A DNA stretch of 64,000 nt, taken from NCBI RefSeq assembly GCF_042652785.1, contig NZ_JBHSHD010000002.1, positions 343,352 to 407,351 of the forward strand, in the 5' to 3' direction. Every line of letters begins with the position of its first letter. The stretch's first letter is position 1. The DNA comes from Dokdonella_A ginsengisoli (GTDB lineage: Bacteria > Pseudomonadota > Gammaproteobacteria > Xanthomonadales > Rhodanobacteraceae). The translations under genes were made by a program, and so were the position numbers. Positions 17,984-26,268 of the stretch are shown here, piece after piece. Below the pieces are notes generated by a model. That model worked only from the letters and a program-made list of their open reading frames with translations. It was not told where the DNA came from and made no database searches.

Positions 17984-18228
17984 GTGCGATCCCGCGGTTT
18001 CGGTACGCGTGTAGTTTGAGGCAGGCCGGCACGATGCAAGCAATGCAGCGCGACCGCCGCCGACCACCGCGTTGCGCCAGGCGGCATGGTAAACCGCGGC
18101 TTCTGCTCGGTAACCTCGTGTTTTGACCGGTGCCATGCGCGGTTCGGGCGCTGCGAAGGTCGCTGCCGACCCTTGGCGGGCGTACGTTGATGCGGCTCGA
18201 CGACCCGGAACGGAACGCGAGGAACCCA

Positions 18229-18684
18229 ATGGCGGACCATACGGAAATGGATGTTGCGCCATTCGGCCGTCTGCGTTACGGCCACGAGTATGGTGTCGAA
18301 CACTGGCGGGGGCGTGTCGCTCTCTCCTGTTTCGAGCCGCCTTTCGCCGTGATCGTAAGAGCAGGGCGCTCGGGACCTTCGCCGCGTCAGACGGCGGCGA
18401 TGGCCGGCCTCGCGGCGAACGCAGATGCCATCCGGCGACAAGCGACCGGGCCCATGGCCGAGCTGCATCGCCAGAGCGGGCTGTGCTCCCCGGCGATGGA
18501 CGCCGGGGACGACGAGGTGCGGTCCCTGCTCCGGCCCGAGGAGATCGAAGTGTCGGATGACCGCTACTTTCGCGATGGTCGCATTGCCATCGTGCTGATC
18601 TTCGGCTCGACGCTGGAACCTGATTTCGCCCCGGCCATCGAGACGGCCGACGGGGACTTCCGGCAAGTTCTATCCAGCACCTGA
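18229..18684 (+). CDS. Hypothetical protein resembling DUF6985
   Basis: A 151-residue soluble protein. The ATG at 18229 is chosen because GAGGAA lies six bases upstream; in-frame Met codons further up are less likely. The pattern FGRLRYGHEYGVEHWRGRVA, then a run with PSPRQTAAMAGLAANADAI and a late IAIVLIFGSTLEPDFA resembles the DUF6985 layout (short beta start, a Q-rich helix, and a final strand with an E). These small proteins often occur near contact-dependent toxins as possible immunity proteins, but no toxin gene is next to it. The identification is tentative. Confidence 0.55.
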   Translation: MADHTEMDVAPFGRLRYGHEYGVEHWRGRVALSCFEPPFAVIVRAGRSGPSPRQTAAMAGLAANADAIRRQATGPMAELHRQSGLCSPAMDAGDDEVRSLLRPEEIEVSDDRYFRDGRIAIVLIFGSTLEPDFAPAIETADGDFRQVLSST

Positions 18685-18796
18685 TGGGCCGGCCGTCGCT
18701 GCCGCCCTGGCGTGGACATGGGTTTCCCTTTCTCCGTTCCCGGCCGGCAAGCAGGGAAGGTAATTGCGTTCGTACGAAACTCGAATCGAAGATGCC

Positions 18797-19300
18797 CTAG
18801 CGCGACGGCGCGGCGACTTCGTTTTCCGGCGCGGCGAACAGGCGCGCGCTGAAACGGTCGGGCACCAGCGCGACGGCGCCGTCGACCTCGACGTAGCGGT
18901 CGCCGTGGATCGCGTCGGTGGTGCCGAACTTCAGCGTCGTGCCGTCGAGCACCAGCGTGGCCAGCGGCGGATCGAGGCTGAGCTTCTTCGGATCGAGTTC
19001 GCCGGCGGCGTGGCGAAAGCGCACCGGCGCGCCGGCGATCGCGACCAGTTTCGCGACGGCGGTGGCGTCGGCTTCGCGCGCGTAGGGTTCGAGCATGCGC
19101 CACTGCGTGCCGTCCTTCTCGAAGCGGCGCGGCGTGCAGCCGTCGCAGGCGACCGCCACCGCGCGCACGGCGGCCGGATCGATCGCGGTCAGCGGCTCGG
19201 GCGCGAGCGTGTCCTCGTGGCGCAGCTGCGCGTAGACGATCGCGCCGAGCGCGGCGGCGAGCGCGAGCAGGATCAGCTGCGTGCGCGTGCGGCGTCGCAT
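18797..19300 (-). CDS. DUF4340-like protein at the end of the GldG operon
   Basis: A 167-residue protein with one N-terminal membrane helix (LILLALAAALGAIVYAQL) and a periplasmic beta-rich domain (RRFEKDGTQWRMLEPYAREA, AVAKLVAIAGAPVRF, LVLDGTTLKFGTTDAIHGDRYVEVD). This is the layout of DUF4340, which usually follows the GldG-like gene of auxiliary ABC systems. It begins 7 bases after the GldG-like stop. It is shorter than many DUF4340 proteins, so it may be a minimal form. Its role in the complex is unknown. Confidence 0.75.
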   Translation of the reverse strand: MRRRTRTQLILLALAAALGAIVYAQLRHEDTLAPEPLTAIDPAAVRAVAVACDGCTPRRFEKDGTQWRMLEPYAREADATAVAKLVAIAGAPVRFRHAAGELDPKKLSLDPPLATLVLDGTTLKFGTTDAIHGDRYVEVDGAVALVPDRFSARLFAAPENEVAAPSR

Positions 19301-19307
19301 CGCGGGC

Positions 19308-20678
19308 TCAGCGGCGTGCGTCCGGCGCGCCGCCGCGCCGGCGCCGCCACGCGATCCACGTGCCGCAGCCGGCGAGCAGCAGCGGCAGGCCGATCAGGAA
19401 CACCAGGCCGAGCGCGCTCAGCTGCGCCTGCGTGAAATCCAGCGTGCGGTCCGCCGCGACGCGGTCGGCGATCGCGATCTGCGCGTCGTCGCCGAGCAGC
19501 CAGTCGAACACGCGCTGCCCGAATTCGCGATTGCCGCCGTTGCCGAGGAAACTGTTGGAGAGGAAATCGCCGTCGCCGATCACCACCGCGCGCTGCTCGC
19601 GGCGGTCCGGCCGCGGCGACACGCGCGTCAGCGCGAAGCCGAGATCGAGCGGACCGGGAATCTCGCCGGCGTCGGCATCCTGGCGGATCGTGTCGCCCGC
19701 CTCGCCGGCCTTGGGGATCGTGCCGGTCTCGTTCCAGGATTTTTCGCTGCTGCGCAGGATCGGCTGCGCATCCCAGCGCGACTGCGACAGCCTCGCCAGC
19801 GCGACCGGCTGCGGGAACAGCGTGGTCAGCGCGAAATCGCGCGTGATCGCGTGCGGCGGATAGGCGGTGAGCGCGACGAAGCTCGGGTCGCCCAGGCCGA
19901 GCGCCTGCCCGCTGCCGTCGACCAGGGTGCCGGGCAGCAGGCGCAGGCCGAGCGCGGCGGCGAGCCCGTCCAGGCCGGCGGCCTCGTCCGGCTCGGCCAG
20001 CCACAGCAGCGCGCCGCCGCGATCGAGATAGTCGACGAGTTCGGCCGCCACCGCGTCCGGCACCGCCACCTGCGGATCGGCGATCACCACCAGATCGGTG
20101 TTCTCCGGCACCTTGCCGACGTTCGCCAACGGCAGCGGCACCGCGCGCAGGCCGCGTTCGGCCAGCGCGCCGACGAACTGGCCGAGGTCGGCATTGGCCT
20201 TGCCGAGCGGCTGCCGTTCGCCCTCGCCTTCGAGGAAGGCGACGATGCGCTCGCGCGCGCGCGACAGGCGCAGCAGCGTGCTGGAGAACTCCGCCTCGCC
20301 GAGCACCTTGAGGCGTTCGCGGCGATCCTTGTAGCGGATCTCCATTTCGCCGTCGACGTTCACGCCGGCCGCGCGCATCGCGCCGGGATCCTCGTCCGGA
20401 TCGACGAAGCGCAGGCTCAGGTCCGGCTTCACGCGGCGGTAGCGGTCGACGAAATCGGCCACGACCTTGCGCAGTCCGCCCTGCCGGCGCGCGTAGCTGA
20501 TCACCTCGACCGGCGCGTCGAGCGATTGCAGCATCGCCACCGAAGCCTCGCCCAGGCTCGCGCTGCGCTCGCGGCTCCAGTCCGCGACGACCGCGTAGCG
20601 TGTGCTGAGGAACGCGATCGCCGCCGCGACCAGCAGCAGCAGCGCGGCGTGGACGAGGTTGCCCAGGCGCTCGCTCAT
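19308..20678 (-). CDS. GldG-like auxiliary protein of an ABC transporter
   Basis: A 456-residue protein with an N-terminal membrane helix (VHAALLLLVAAAIAFL), a large periplasmic alpha/beta domain and a C-terminal helix (LVFLIGLPLLLAGCGTWIAW) before a basic end. Motifs of the ABC_transp_aux/GldG family are present: SLRFVDPDEDPGAM, a DLVVIADPQ strand, LVDYLDRGGALLWL and AVVIGDGDFLSN. The start overlaps the permease stop in ATGA. In Bacteroidetes GldG works with GldA and GldF in gliding and adhesin secretion, but in Proteobacteria the substrate is unknown. Confidence 0.88.
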   Translation of the reverse strand: MSERLGNLVHAALLLLVAAAIAFLSTRYAVVADWSRERSASLGEASVAMLQSLDAPVEVISYARRQGGLRKVVADFVDRYRRVKPDLSLRFVDPDEDPGAMRAAGVNVDGEMEIRYKDRRERLKVLGEAEFSSTLLRLSRARERIVAFLEGEGERQPLGKANADLGQFVGALAERGLRAVPLPLANVGKVPENTDLVVIADPQVAVPDAVAAELVDYLDRGGALLWLAEPDEAAGLDGLAAALGLRLLPGTLVDGSGQALGLGDPSFVALTAYPPHAITRDFALTTLFPQPVALARLSQSRWDAQPILRSSEKSWNETGTIPKAGEAGDTIRQDADAGEIPGPLDLGFALTRVSPRPDRREQRAVVIGDGDFLSNSFLGNGGNREFGQRVFDWLLGDDAQIAIADRVAADRTLDFTQAQLSALGLVFLIGLPLLLAGCGTWIAWRRRRGGAPDARR

Positions 20679-21439
20679 GCGTCTGCCCGGCTGCGCAGGG
20701 TGTCGAGCCGGCGCGTCGCCAGGGCCAGCGCGACGAAGACGAGCAGCGCGAAATAGACCACGTCGACGCTGCCGACCAGGCCGAGGAAGAACGGCTGCAG
20801 GTGCGTGGGCAGGGCGAAGTAGTTGACCGCGGCGGTGTCCACGCCCTGCAGGCGCGCGCCGGAGTCGACGACGGCGAGCAGGCTGGTGATCGCCAGCGCG
20901 GACGCGGCGGCCAGCGCCGGCTGCGCGGTCCACACCGAGCAGGCCACGCCGATCGCGCACAGCGCGGCGGCGTACAGGACCAGGCCGAGCAGGGCCGCGG
21001 CGAGCTTGCCCGCATCCAGCGCGGTGCCGAAGCCGAGCGCGAGCGGCATCAGCGCGACCAGCACGGTCAGCACGAGCACGAAGCCGAACGCGCCGAAGTA
21101 CTTGCCGAGCACGATGCGCAGGTTGCCGACGCCGCTGGCCAGCAGCAGCGGCAGAGTCTGCGCACGGCGCTCGCCGGCGAAGCTGCGCATCGTGACCAGC
21201 GGCACCAGCAGCACCAGCAGGGTCGAGTAGCCGCGCAGCAGCGGAATCGCGACGAGGTCGGTCACGCCCGGCGCACCCTTCAGCCCGCCGAGCTTGGGCG
21301 CCAGTTCGAGGAATCCGTCGATCGAGAGCAGGAACTGCCACGCCATCAGCGCGACGACGATCGCCGCCAGCCCCCAGGAGAACGGCTGCACCGCGAGGCG
21401 GCGCCATTCGTGGCGCGCGATCAGCGCGGCAGCGTTCAC
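20675..21439 (-). CDS. ABC-2 type permease (GldF-like)
   Basis: A 254-residue membrane protein read from a GTG that overlaps the end of the ATPase gene by four bases. It has six hydrophobic helices in the ABC-2 pattern, with the conserved MRSFAGERRAQTLPLLLASG loop after helix 2. Its stop overlaps the GldG-like start by four bases. All four genes of the operon are thus translationally coupled or nearly so. It forms the membrane channel for the ATPase at 21436-22350. Confidence 0.88.
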   Translation of the reverse strand: MNAAALIARHEWRRLAVQPFSWGLAAIVVALMAWQFLLSIDGFLELAPKLGGLKGAPGVTDLVAIPLLRGYSTLLVLLVPLVTMRSFAGERRAQTLPLLLASGVGNLRIVLGKYFGAFGFVLVLTVLVALMPLALGFGTALDAGKLAAALLGLVLYAAALCAIGVACSVWTAQPALAAASALAITSLLAVVDSGARLQGVDTAAVNYFALPTHLQPFFLGLVGSVDVVYFALLVFVALALATRRLDTLRSRADA

Positions 21440-22350
21440 GCGGCCTGCTCCGGCGCGTCGGCCGCGGCGACCGCGAGGAACGCGCGCTCCAGCGAACCGT
21501 CCTCGGCACGCAGTTCCTGCAGGCCGAAGCCACGCTCGACCACCGCGCGTGCGAGCGTATCGACGGCGACGCCCGGGCGCAGCTGCACGCGCCAGCGGCG
21601 CGGTTCGAGCGCTTCGGCCGAGGCGACCAGATCGAGCGCCTGCCAGTCGACCGCGTGCACGATCTTCGCCGTGCCGACGAGGAAGGTGTCCTGCGCCTGC
21701 TCGCCGGGAGTACCGCCGTAGCGCAGCTCGCCGCGATGCAGGATCGCGACGCGGTCGCAACAGGCGGAGACGTCCGGCAGCACGTGCGTGGACAGCACCA
21801 CCGCGTGCTCCTCGCCCAGCCCGCGCACCAGCTGGCGCAGCTTCAGCGCCTGCACCGGATCGAGTCCCGAGGCCGGCTCGTCGAGCACGATCAGTTCCGG
21901 CTCGTGCACGATCGCCTGCGCCAGACCGACGCGCTGGCGGAAACCTTTCGACAGCGCCGCGATCGGGCGCCGCCGCACCTCGCCCAGTTCGCAGCGCTCG
22001 ATCGCGCGTCCGACCGCCGCGGCGACCGCGCCGCGGGCGAGACCGCGCAGACGCGCGCAGAAGGCGAGGAATTCGGCCGGGGTCAGCTCCGCGTGCAGCG
22101 GCGGCACTTCCGGCAGGTAGCCGATGCGCCGCCGCGCCAGCTCGGGGTATTCGTACAGGTCCTCGCCGCCCAGGCGCACGCGGCCGCGGCTGGGCGCGAG
22201 CACGCCGGCGATCATGCGCAGGGTGGTGCTCTTGCCGGCGCCGTTGACGCCGAGCAGGCCGAGCACTTCGCCGCGGCGCAGTTCCAGGTCCAGCGCGCGC
22301 ACGACCGTGCGTCCGGCCAGTACCCGGCTGACGTCTTCGAGGGAAAGCAC
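21436..22350 (-). CDS. ABC transporter ATP-binding protein (GldA-like)
   Basis: A 304-residue ATPase read from GTG 22350 (TTG at 22368 is an alternative giving six more residues; neither has a clear ribosome binding site). Walker A is GVNGAGKST, the Q-loop is in IGYLPEVPPL, the signature is LSKGFRQRVGLAQ, Walker B is LIVLDEP followed by ASGLDP, and the switch histidine is STHVLPD. A C-terminal extension with VDWQALDLVASAEALEPRRW is of the type seen in GldA and NatA-like ATPases. It is the first gene of the four-gene operon. Confidence 0.9.
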   Translation of the reverse strand: MLSLEDVSRVLAGRTVVRALDLELRRGEVLGLLGVNGAGKSTTLRMIAGVLAPSRGRVRLGGEDLYEYPELARRRIGYLPEVPPLHAELTPAEFLAFCARLRGLARGAVAAAVGRAIERCELGEVRRRPIAALSKGFRQRVGLAQAIVHEPELIVLDEPASGLDPVQALKLRQLVRGLGEEHAVVLSTHVLPDVSACCDRVAILHRGELRYGGTPGEQAQDTFLVGTAKIVHAVDWQALDLVASAEALEPRRWRVQLRPGVAVDTLARAVVERGFGLQELRAEDGSLERAFLAVAAADAPEQAA

Positions 22351-22709
22351 GGGAGCGGTGGCGTTCAAGGGCCGGGACGAGTGTACGCGGCGGGCGGAGC
22401 GCGATTGTTCCGGTTCGGTGCCCGCGCGGGCAAGACGCGCGCGCCGATTGTGCGGATTGCGCCGGTGCGGATTTCCGTGCGCGGCGCGTCTTTCCCGCCG
22501 GCCGGCCACGCCCAGGCGCAGGGCGGCACGCCCGCAACCGGCTGTTCGCTCAAACATTTGTTCGATAAATCCCGGCCGAAAGCGACGAAGACGAGGCCGA
22601 AGACGAAACCACGCGAAAACGCTCGTGAAACTTGAACCAGCGCAATGGCAGCGCCATGTTGCCGCGCGTATAGTGCACTTTCACTCCCTCCTTCCGCAGT
22701 ACCCGACAA
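22351..22709. promoter_or_regulatory. Divergent control region between the ABC operon and the desaturase gene
   Basis: This 359-base gap separates the minus-strand ABC operon from the plus-strand desaturase. Most of it holds nothing I can name. An AT-rich run lies at 22551-22570. Near the desaturase there is a candidate -10, TATAGT (22669-22674), and just upstream a perfect inverted repeat ATGGC-AGC-GCCAT (22645-22657), where the -35 should be. No good -35 hexamer is seen, which would fit an activator or an operator at that place. Confidence 0.4.
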
Positions 22710-23915
22710 ATGCTCGATTCCATCGTTTCCTTCGCCTCGCGCGGCCTGACGCAGGGTTCCTGGGGCACCTGGATCGTCTACCTGCTGGTCGTGACCCAGC
22801 TGACGATCTTCACGGTGACCCTGTACCTGCATCGCAGCCAGACGCATCGCGGCGTGGACTTCCATCCCGTGCTGGCGCACTTCTTCCGCTTCTGGTCGTG
22901 GCTGTCGACCGGCATGGTCACCAAGGAATGGGTCGCCATCCACCGCAAGCACCACGCCAAGGTGGAGACCGAGGAAGATCCGCACAGCCCGCAGATCTAC
23001 GGCATCAAGAAGGTGTTCTGGGACGGCGTGGGTCTGTACCGCGACGCCAGCCACAACCTCGACGACATGGAGAAGTACGGCCGCGGCACGCCGGACGACT
23101 GGATCGAGCGGCACCTCTACGCACCGCACGCGTACTGGGGCCCGACCCTGATGGCGGTGATCAACCTCGCCCTGTTCGGCGTCGTCGGCATCGCGCTGTG
23201 GGCGATCCAGATGATCTGGATTCCGTTCTGGGCCGCCGGCTTCGTCAACGGCATCGGCCACTGGTGGGGCTATCGCAACTTCGAGTCCGCCGACACCTCG
23301 ACCAACCTGTCGCCGTGGGGCGTGTGGATCGGCGGCGAGGAGCTGCACAACAACCATCACGCGTTCCCCAGCTCGGCCAAGTTCGCGCTGCGCAAGTGGG
23401 AGTTCGACATCGGCTGGGCGGCCATCCGCCTGTTCGAGACGCTCGGCCTGTCCAAGGTCCTGCGCGTCGCGCCGACCCTGGACGTGCGCCCGAACATGCA
23501 CCTGCCCGACGCCGACACCGTGAAGGCCGTGCTGTCGCACCGCTTCCACATCATGAGCGACTACTTCCGCGGCGTCATCGCGCCGACCCTGCGCGAGGAA
23601 GCCGGCAAGGCCGGCGCCGGCATCGCCGCGCTGCCGCGCAAGCTGCGCAAGGCGCTCGGCAACGGCGGCCGCTGGCTCGACGCCGCGTCGCGCGAGCGCA
23701 TGACCGCGTTCACCGAGAAGCACCCGCAGCTGCGCACGGTGTGCGAATTCCGCGCGCGCCTGGCCGCGCTGACCGAGCGCAACGGCCGCAACGCCGACGG
23801 CATGCTCGACGGCCTCAAGGAGTGGTGCCGCGAAGCCGAGGCGACCGGCATCCGCACGCTGGCGGAATTCGCCGCGCGCCTGAAAGGCTACCGGCTTGCG
23901 GGCGACGCGGGCTGA
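22710..23915 (+). CDS. Acyl-lipid/acyl-CoA fatty acid desaturase (DesA-like)
   Basis: A 401-residue membrane di-iron desaturase that inserts a cis double bond into a fatty acyl chain, probably at delta-9. The three histidine boxes are HRSQTH (residues about 46-51), HRKHH (about 83-87) and HNNHH (about 213-217), set between hydrophobic helices. After the last box there is a long hydrophilic tail with charged helices, which is longer than in the minimal family. The gene is monocistronic, with a strong terminator 20 bases after the stop. It would let the cell adjust membrane fluidity. Confidence 0.92.
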   Translation: MLDSIVSFASRGLTQGSWGTWIVYLLVVTQLTIFTVTLYLHRSQTHRGVDFHPVLAHFFRFWSWLSTGMVTKEWVAIHRKHHAKVETEEDPHSPQIYGIKKVFWDGVGLYRDASHNLDDMEKYGRGTPDDWIERHLYAPHAYWGPTLMAVINLALFGVVGIALWAIQMIWIPFWAAGFVNGIGHWWGYRNFESADTSTNLSPWGVWIGGEELHNNHHAFPSSAKFALRKWEFDIGWAAIRLFETLGLSKVLRVAPTLDVRPNMHLPDADTVKAVLSHRFHIMSDYFRGVIAPTLREEAGKAGAGIAALPRKLRKALGNGGRWLDAASRERMTAFTEKHPQLRTVCEFRARLAALTERNGRNADGMLDGLKEWCREAEATGIRTLAEFAARLKGYRLAGDAG

Positions 23916-23935
23916 GTCCTTCCTGCCGTCCGTCG

Positions 23936-23967
23936 ACGAAAAAGCCCGCCTCGCGCGGGCTTTTTCG
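23936..23967. terminator. Bidirectional intrinsic terminator
   Basis: A near-perfect hairpin AAAAAGCCCGC-CTC-GCGGGCTTTTT with an A tract on one arm and a T tract on the other. It lies between the convergent desaturase (plus) and DCC-family (minus) genes, and can stop both transcripts. Confidence 0.92.
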
Positions 23968-23985
23968 TGCCCGGCGCCGGCGCCG

Positions 23986-24396
23986 TCACGGCAGGAATCG
24001 CTCCGCATGCTCGGGCGACGGCAGCCAGCAGGTCTGGCTGCGTCCGAACCATCGGTAGCGATGGCGCGCCAGCATCCGGTACGCCGGATCGCGCAGCCGC
24101 CGCGGCAGCAGCCGCAGCACGGCGAACGCGTGCCAGGCACCGCCGAAGCCGGTCAGCACGCGCACGATCGCGTCGCTGTCGGTCCAGTGAGCGCCGGCCT
24201 CGCACAGCAGCAGCGAATTCGGATCGTCCGGATCGAGCCCGTGCGCGTCGAGCAGGGCGCGGCCGGTTTCCGACTGCATTGCGGCGAAGCGGTAGCGGCC
24301 GGCGCGGTCGTGGCGCAGGATGAAGCGCACCCAGCGGCTGCACAGCAGGCAGACGCCGTCGAAGACGAGGATCGGATGGCCGGGGTCAGTCGGCAT
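23986..24396 (-). CDS. DCC-family thiol-disulfide oxidoreductase-like protein (DUF393)
   Basis: A 136-residue protein with the family signature ILVFDGVCLLCSRWVRF, in which D-G-x-C-x-x-C replaces the CxxC of thioredoxins. FAAMQSETGRALLDAHGLDP and the later RLLPRRLRDPAYRMLARHRY are also family features. Members are assumed to be redox proteins, but no reaction is established. The start overlaps the upstream DUF4166 gene by 11 bases, a common pairing. Confidence 0.9.
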   Translation of the reverse strand: MPTDPGHPILVFDGVCLLCSRWVRFILRHDRAGRYRFAAMQSETGRALLDAHGLDPDDPNSLLLCEAGAHWTDSDAIVRVLTGFGGAWHAFAVLRLLPRRLRDPAYRMLARHRYRWFGRSQTCWLPSPEHAERFLP

Positions 24397-24931
24397 CGAG
24401 CGGCTCCAGCCAGCCGGAATAGGCGACCAGCAGGCCGATCCACGGCAGGCGCGCGGCCGCGGCGAAACGGTAGCGACCTTCCTGCTCGCCGCAGCTGGCC
24501 GCGATGCCGTCGAACCAGCGCAGCGGCAGGGGCAGGCCGAACAGGCGTACCTCGCAGGCGGTCCAGCGCAGCGTGCCGTCGGCGCAATGCGGCGAGAACG
24601 CGAAGCGCGACGCGCCGATGACTTCCTCGAACGCGCCGGGCCGCCGCGAGCGGCGCAGGCGCGAGCGCATCACGCGGCCGGGAAACCGGCGCGTCCACGT
24701 CTCCGCGCCCGCCTGCTGCCGGATCTCGACCTCGATCGCCGCTCCGCTCACCGGCGCCGGCAGGCGGAACAGCGCGCGCAGCAGGCGCGCCGGCAGGCGC
24801 AGGTCGCCCTCGACGTCCACGCGGCCGCGCGCACGCACGAGCGGGCGGCCGCCGTGCATCGCACGCACGCTCGGCGGCAACGACGGCCAGCGTGGGCCGA
24901 GCAGGTCGGGAAACAGGGCGGCTTCGCTCAT
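24386..24931 (-). CDS. DUF4166 domain protein
   Basis: A 181-residue protein without signal peptide. It shows the DUF4166 layout: an LLGPRWPSLPPSVRAMHG start, GRVDVEGDLRLPARLLRALF, then WTRRFPGRVMRSRLRRS and a late GIAASCGEQEGRYRFAAAAR. DUF4166 often occurs as a partner or fusion of DCC proteins or saccharopine-dehydrogenase-like proteins, and here it overlaps the DCC gene by 11 bases. A role in lipid or wax metabolism has been guessed for the family, but nothing here shows it. Confidence 0.85.
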   Translation of the reverse strand: MSEAALFPDLLGPRWPSLPPSVRAMHGGRPLVRARGRVDVEGDLRLPARLLRALFRLPAPVSGAAIEVEIRQQAGAETWTRRFPGRVMRSRLRRSRRPGAFEEVIGASRFAFSPHCADGTLRWTACEVRLFGLPLPLRWFDGIAASCGEQEGRYRFAAAARLPWIGLLVAYSGWLEPLDAD

Positions 24932-24970
24932 CGGTGCATGGTGCCTGCGCGTGCGGAGCCGGAAAAGAAG

Positions 24971-24993
24971 AAACCCGCCACGAGGGCGGGTTT
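24971..24993 (-). terminator. Terminator of the rpmB-rpmG operon
   Basis: A hairpin AAACCCGCC-ACGAG-GGCGGGTTT (9-bp stem) lies 28 bases past the rpmG stop on the minus strand and is followed there by TTCTTCTTTT. It should end the L28-L33 transcript. Confidence 0.85.
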
Positions 24994-25021
24994 CCGGTAA
25001 AGCGCTGTCCGCGTCCTGCGG

Positions 25022-25186
25022 TTACTTGATCTTGCCTTCCTTGTAGGCGACGTGCTTGCGGATGACGGGGTCGTACTTCTTGACCTCCATCTTTTCCGGC
25101 GTGTTCTTCTTGTTCTTGTCGGTGGTGTAGAAGTGGCCGGTGCCGGCCGAGGAGATCAGACGGATCTTGTCGCGCTTGGATGCCAT
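25022..25186 (-). CDS. rpmG: 50S ribosomal protein L33
   Basis: A 54-residue ribosomal protein: MASKRDKIRLISSAGTGHFY at the start, then TTDKNKKNTP and KKYDPVIRKHVAYKEGKIK. It lacks the two CxxC pairs of zinc-binding L33 and so is the cysteine-free form that works without zinc. It lies 13 bases after rpmB on the minus strand. L33 binds the E-site region of the 23S rRNA. Confidence 0.97.
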   Translation of the reverse strand: MASKRDKIRLISSAGTGHFYTTDKNKKNTPEKMEVKKYDPVIRKHVAYKEGKIK

Positions 25187-25199
25187 GGTCGGTTACTCC

Positions 25200-25436
25200 T
25201 CAGATCTTCTCGCCGCGCTTGCGCAGCTCGGCGACGACGACTTCGATGCCCTTCTTGTCGATCGTGCGCAGCCCGTGGCTGGACACGCGCAGGGACACCC
25301 AGCGCTTCTCGCTCGGCACCCAGAAGCGGCGCTCGTGCAGGTTCGGCAGCCAGCGGCGCCGGGTCTTGTTGTTGGCGTGGGAAACGTTGTTGCCGGACTG
25401 GAAGCTCTTTCCGGTGACTTGGCAGACTCTGGACAT
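25200..25436 (-). CDS. rpmB: 50S ribosomal protein L28
   Basis: A 78-residue protein starting MSRVCQVTGKSFQSGNNVSH and followed by the typical RRRWLPNLHERRFWVPSEKR and LRTIDKKGIEVVVAELRKRG. It is the first gene of the rpmB-rpmG operon. A sigma-70 promoter at 25602-25630 would give an untranslated leader of about 157 bases. Confidence 0.97.
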   Translation of the reverse strand: MSRVCQVTGKSFQSGNNVSHANNKTRRRWLPNLHERRFWVPSEKRWVSLRVSSHGLRTIDKKGIEVVVAELRKRGEKI

Positions 25437-25601
25437 GCGAACCTCGCAAGTTTTCGATTCCGTCCTTGGCCAGGACGGCGGCGGCCCAGCGGCGGCGGTG
25501 CGCCATGCGGTGCTGGAGGTCCCCGGACGTCCGACGCGGGCGGACCGCATGACCGGATTTCCGCGTGCCCGGAGGGCGATGAACGGCGCAGGGAGCCGCG
25601 C

Positions 25602-25630
25602 TTTATAGCCGAATCAGCAGCTTGCGGCAA
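25602..25630 (-). promoter_or_regulatory. Sigma-70 promoter for rpmB-rpmG
   Basis: On the minus strand TTGCCG (25625-25630) and TATAAA (25602-25607) are separated by 17 bases. This is the best consensus match seen upstream of any ribosomal gene here. The start of transcription would be near 25594, about 157 bases before the L28 start codon. Confidence 0.65.
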
Positions 25631-25719
25631 GTGCGGGCGCGACGAAGGGACGGACGGCCGCTGCAGCCGTCCGCCCCCGAGAGCCCGGGCGCCGCGCCTG
25701 CGAGGCGCGCGCCGTCGGA

Positions 25720-26235
25720 TCAGTCCTTCTTCTGCGCCGACGCGCCGGCGGCATCGTCCTGCTCGTCGCCTTCGACGGTGACGCGCGTCTGCTGCTCGCG
25801 AATCGAGGCGCGGATTTCCGACTTGGTCAGGAAACCGTCGTGATTGGCGTCGATGTCCTCGAAATGCTGGGCCAGGACCGGATTGGCCTCGCTGGCTTCT
25901 TCCTGGCTGAGCTTGCCGTCGCCGTTCGCGTCGGCGGCCTTGAAGTCGCGGTTGAAGGCGGCGCGCTGGCGGTCGAGGAACCTTCCCAGGCCGACCCCGA
26001 ATTCGTCGCGGTCGATGGTGCCGTCGTGGTTGGTGTCGAAGCGCTCGAACGAACGCTGGACGTAGCGGGCCCGGCGGTCCTTCTGCGCGCTGCCGTCTTC
26101 GTCGTCGTCGGCAGCGGCGGCCGGCGCGGCGGCGGTCTTGGCCGGTGCGCCGGACTGCGCATGCGCGGCACCGACGCCGAGCAGGAGGACCAGGGCGGCA
26201 AACGGCAGCGCGGCGCGAACGGAATGGATCGACAT
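25720..26235 (-). CDS. Exported EF-hand calcium-binding protein
   Basis: A 171-residue protein with a Sec signal peptide ending near AHAQ (about residue 27), an Ala/Asp-rich linker and EF-hand loops. Recognisable loops are FDTNHDGTIDRDEF, ADANGDGKLSQEEA and IDANHDGFLTKSEI, each with D at positions 1, 3 and 5, and E or D at position 12. A calcium sensor or buffer in the periplasm is the likely role. It is a single gene between the ribosomal operon and the glycine-zipper gene on the same strand. Confidence 0.88.
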   Translation of the reverse strand: MSIHSVRAALPFAALVLLLGVGAAHAQSGAPAKTAAAPAAAADDDEDGSAQKDRRARYVQRSFERFDTNHDGTIDRDEFGVGLGRFLDRQRAAFNRDFKAADANGDGKLSQEEASEANPVLAQHFEDIDANHDGFLTKSEIRASIREQQTRVTVEGDEQDDAAGASAQKKD

Positions 26236-26268
26236 GATGCCTTCTCCTGCGAGAGTGGACGGGTCGGT

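Noticed and set aside
18229..18684. Immunity protein of a toxin system
   Set aside because: The DUF6985-like reading would allow it, but no toxin, Rhs, CdiA or VgrG gene is near, so no such system is claimed.
25656..25710. GC-rich hairpins between the ribosomal genes and the EF-hand gene
   Set aside because: Stems such as GGACGGC/GCCGTCC are there, but there is no T tract on either strand and the sequence is generally GC-rich, so a terminator was not called.
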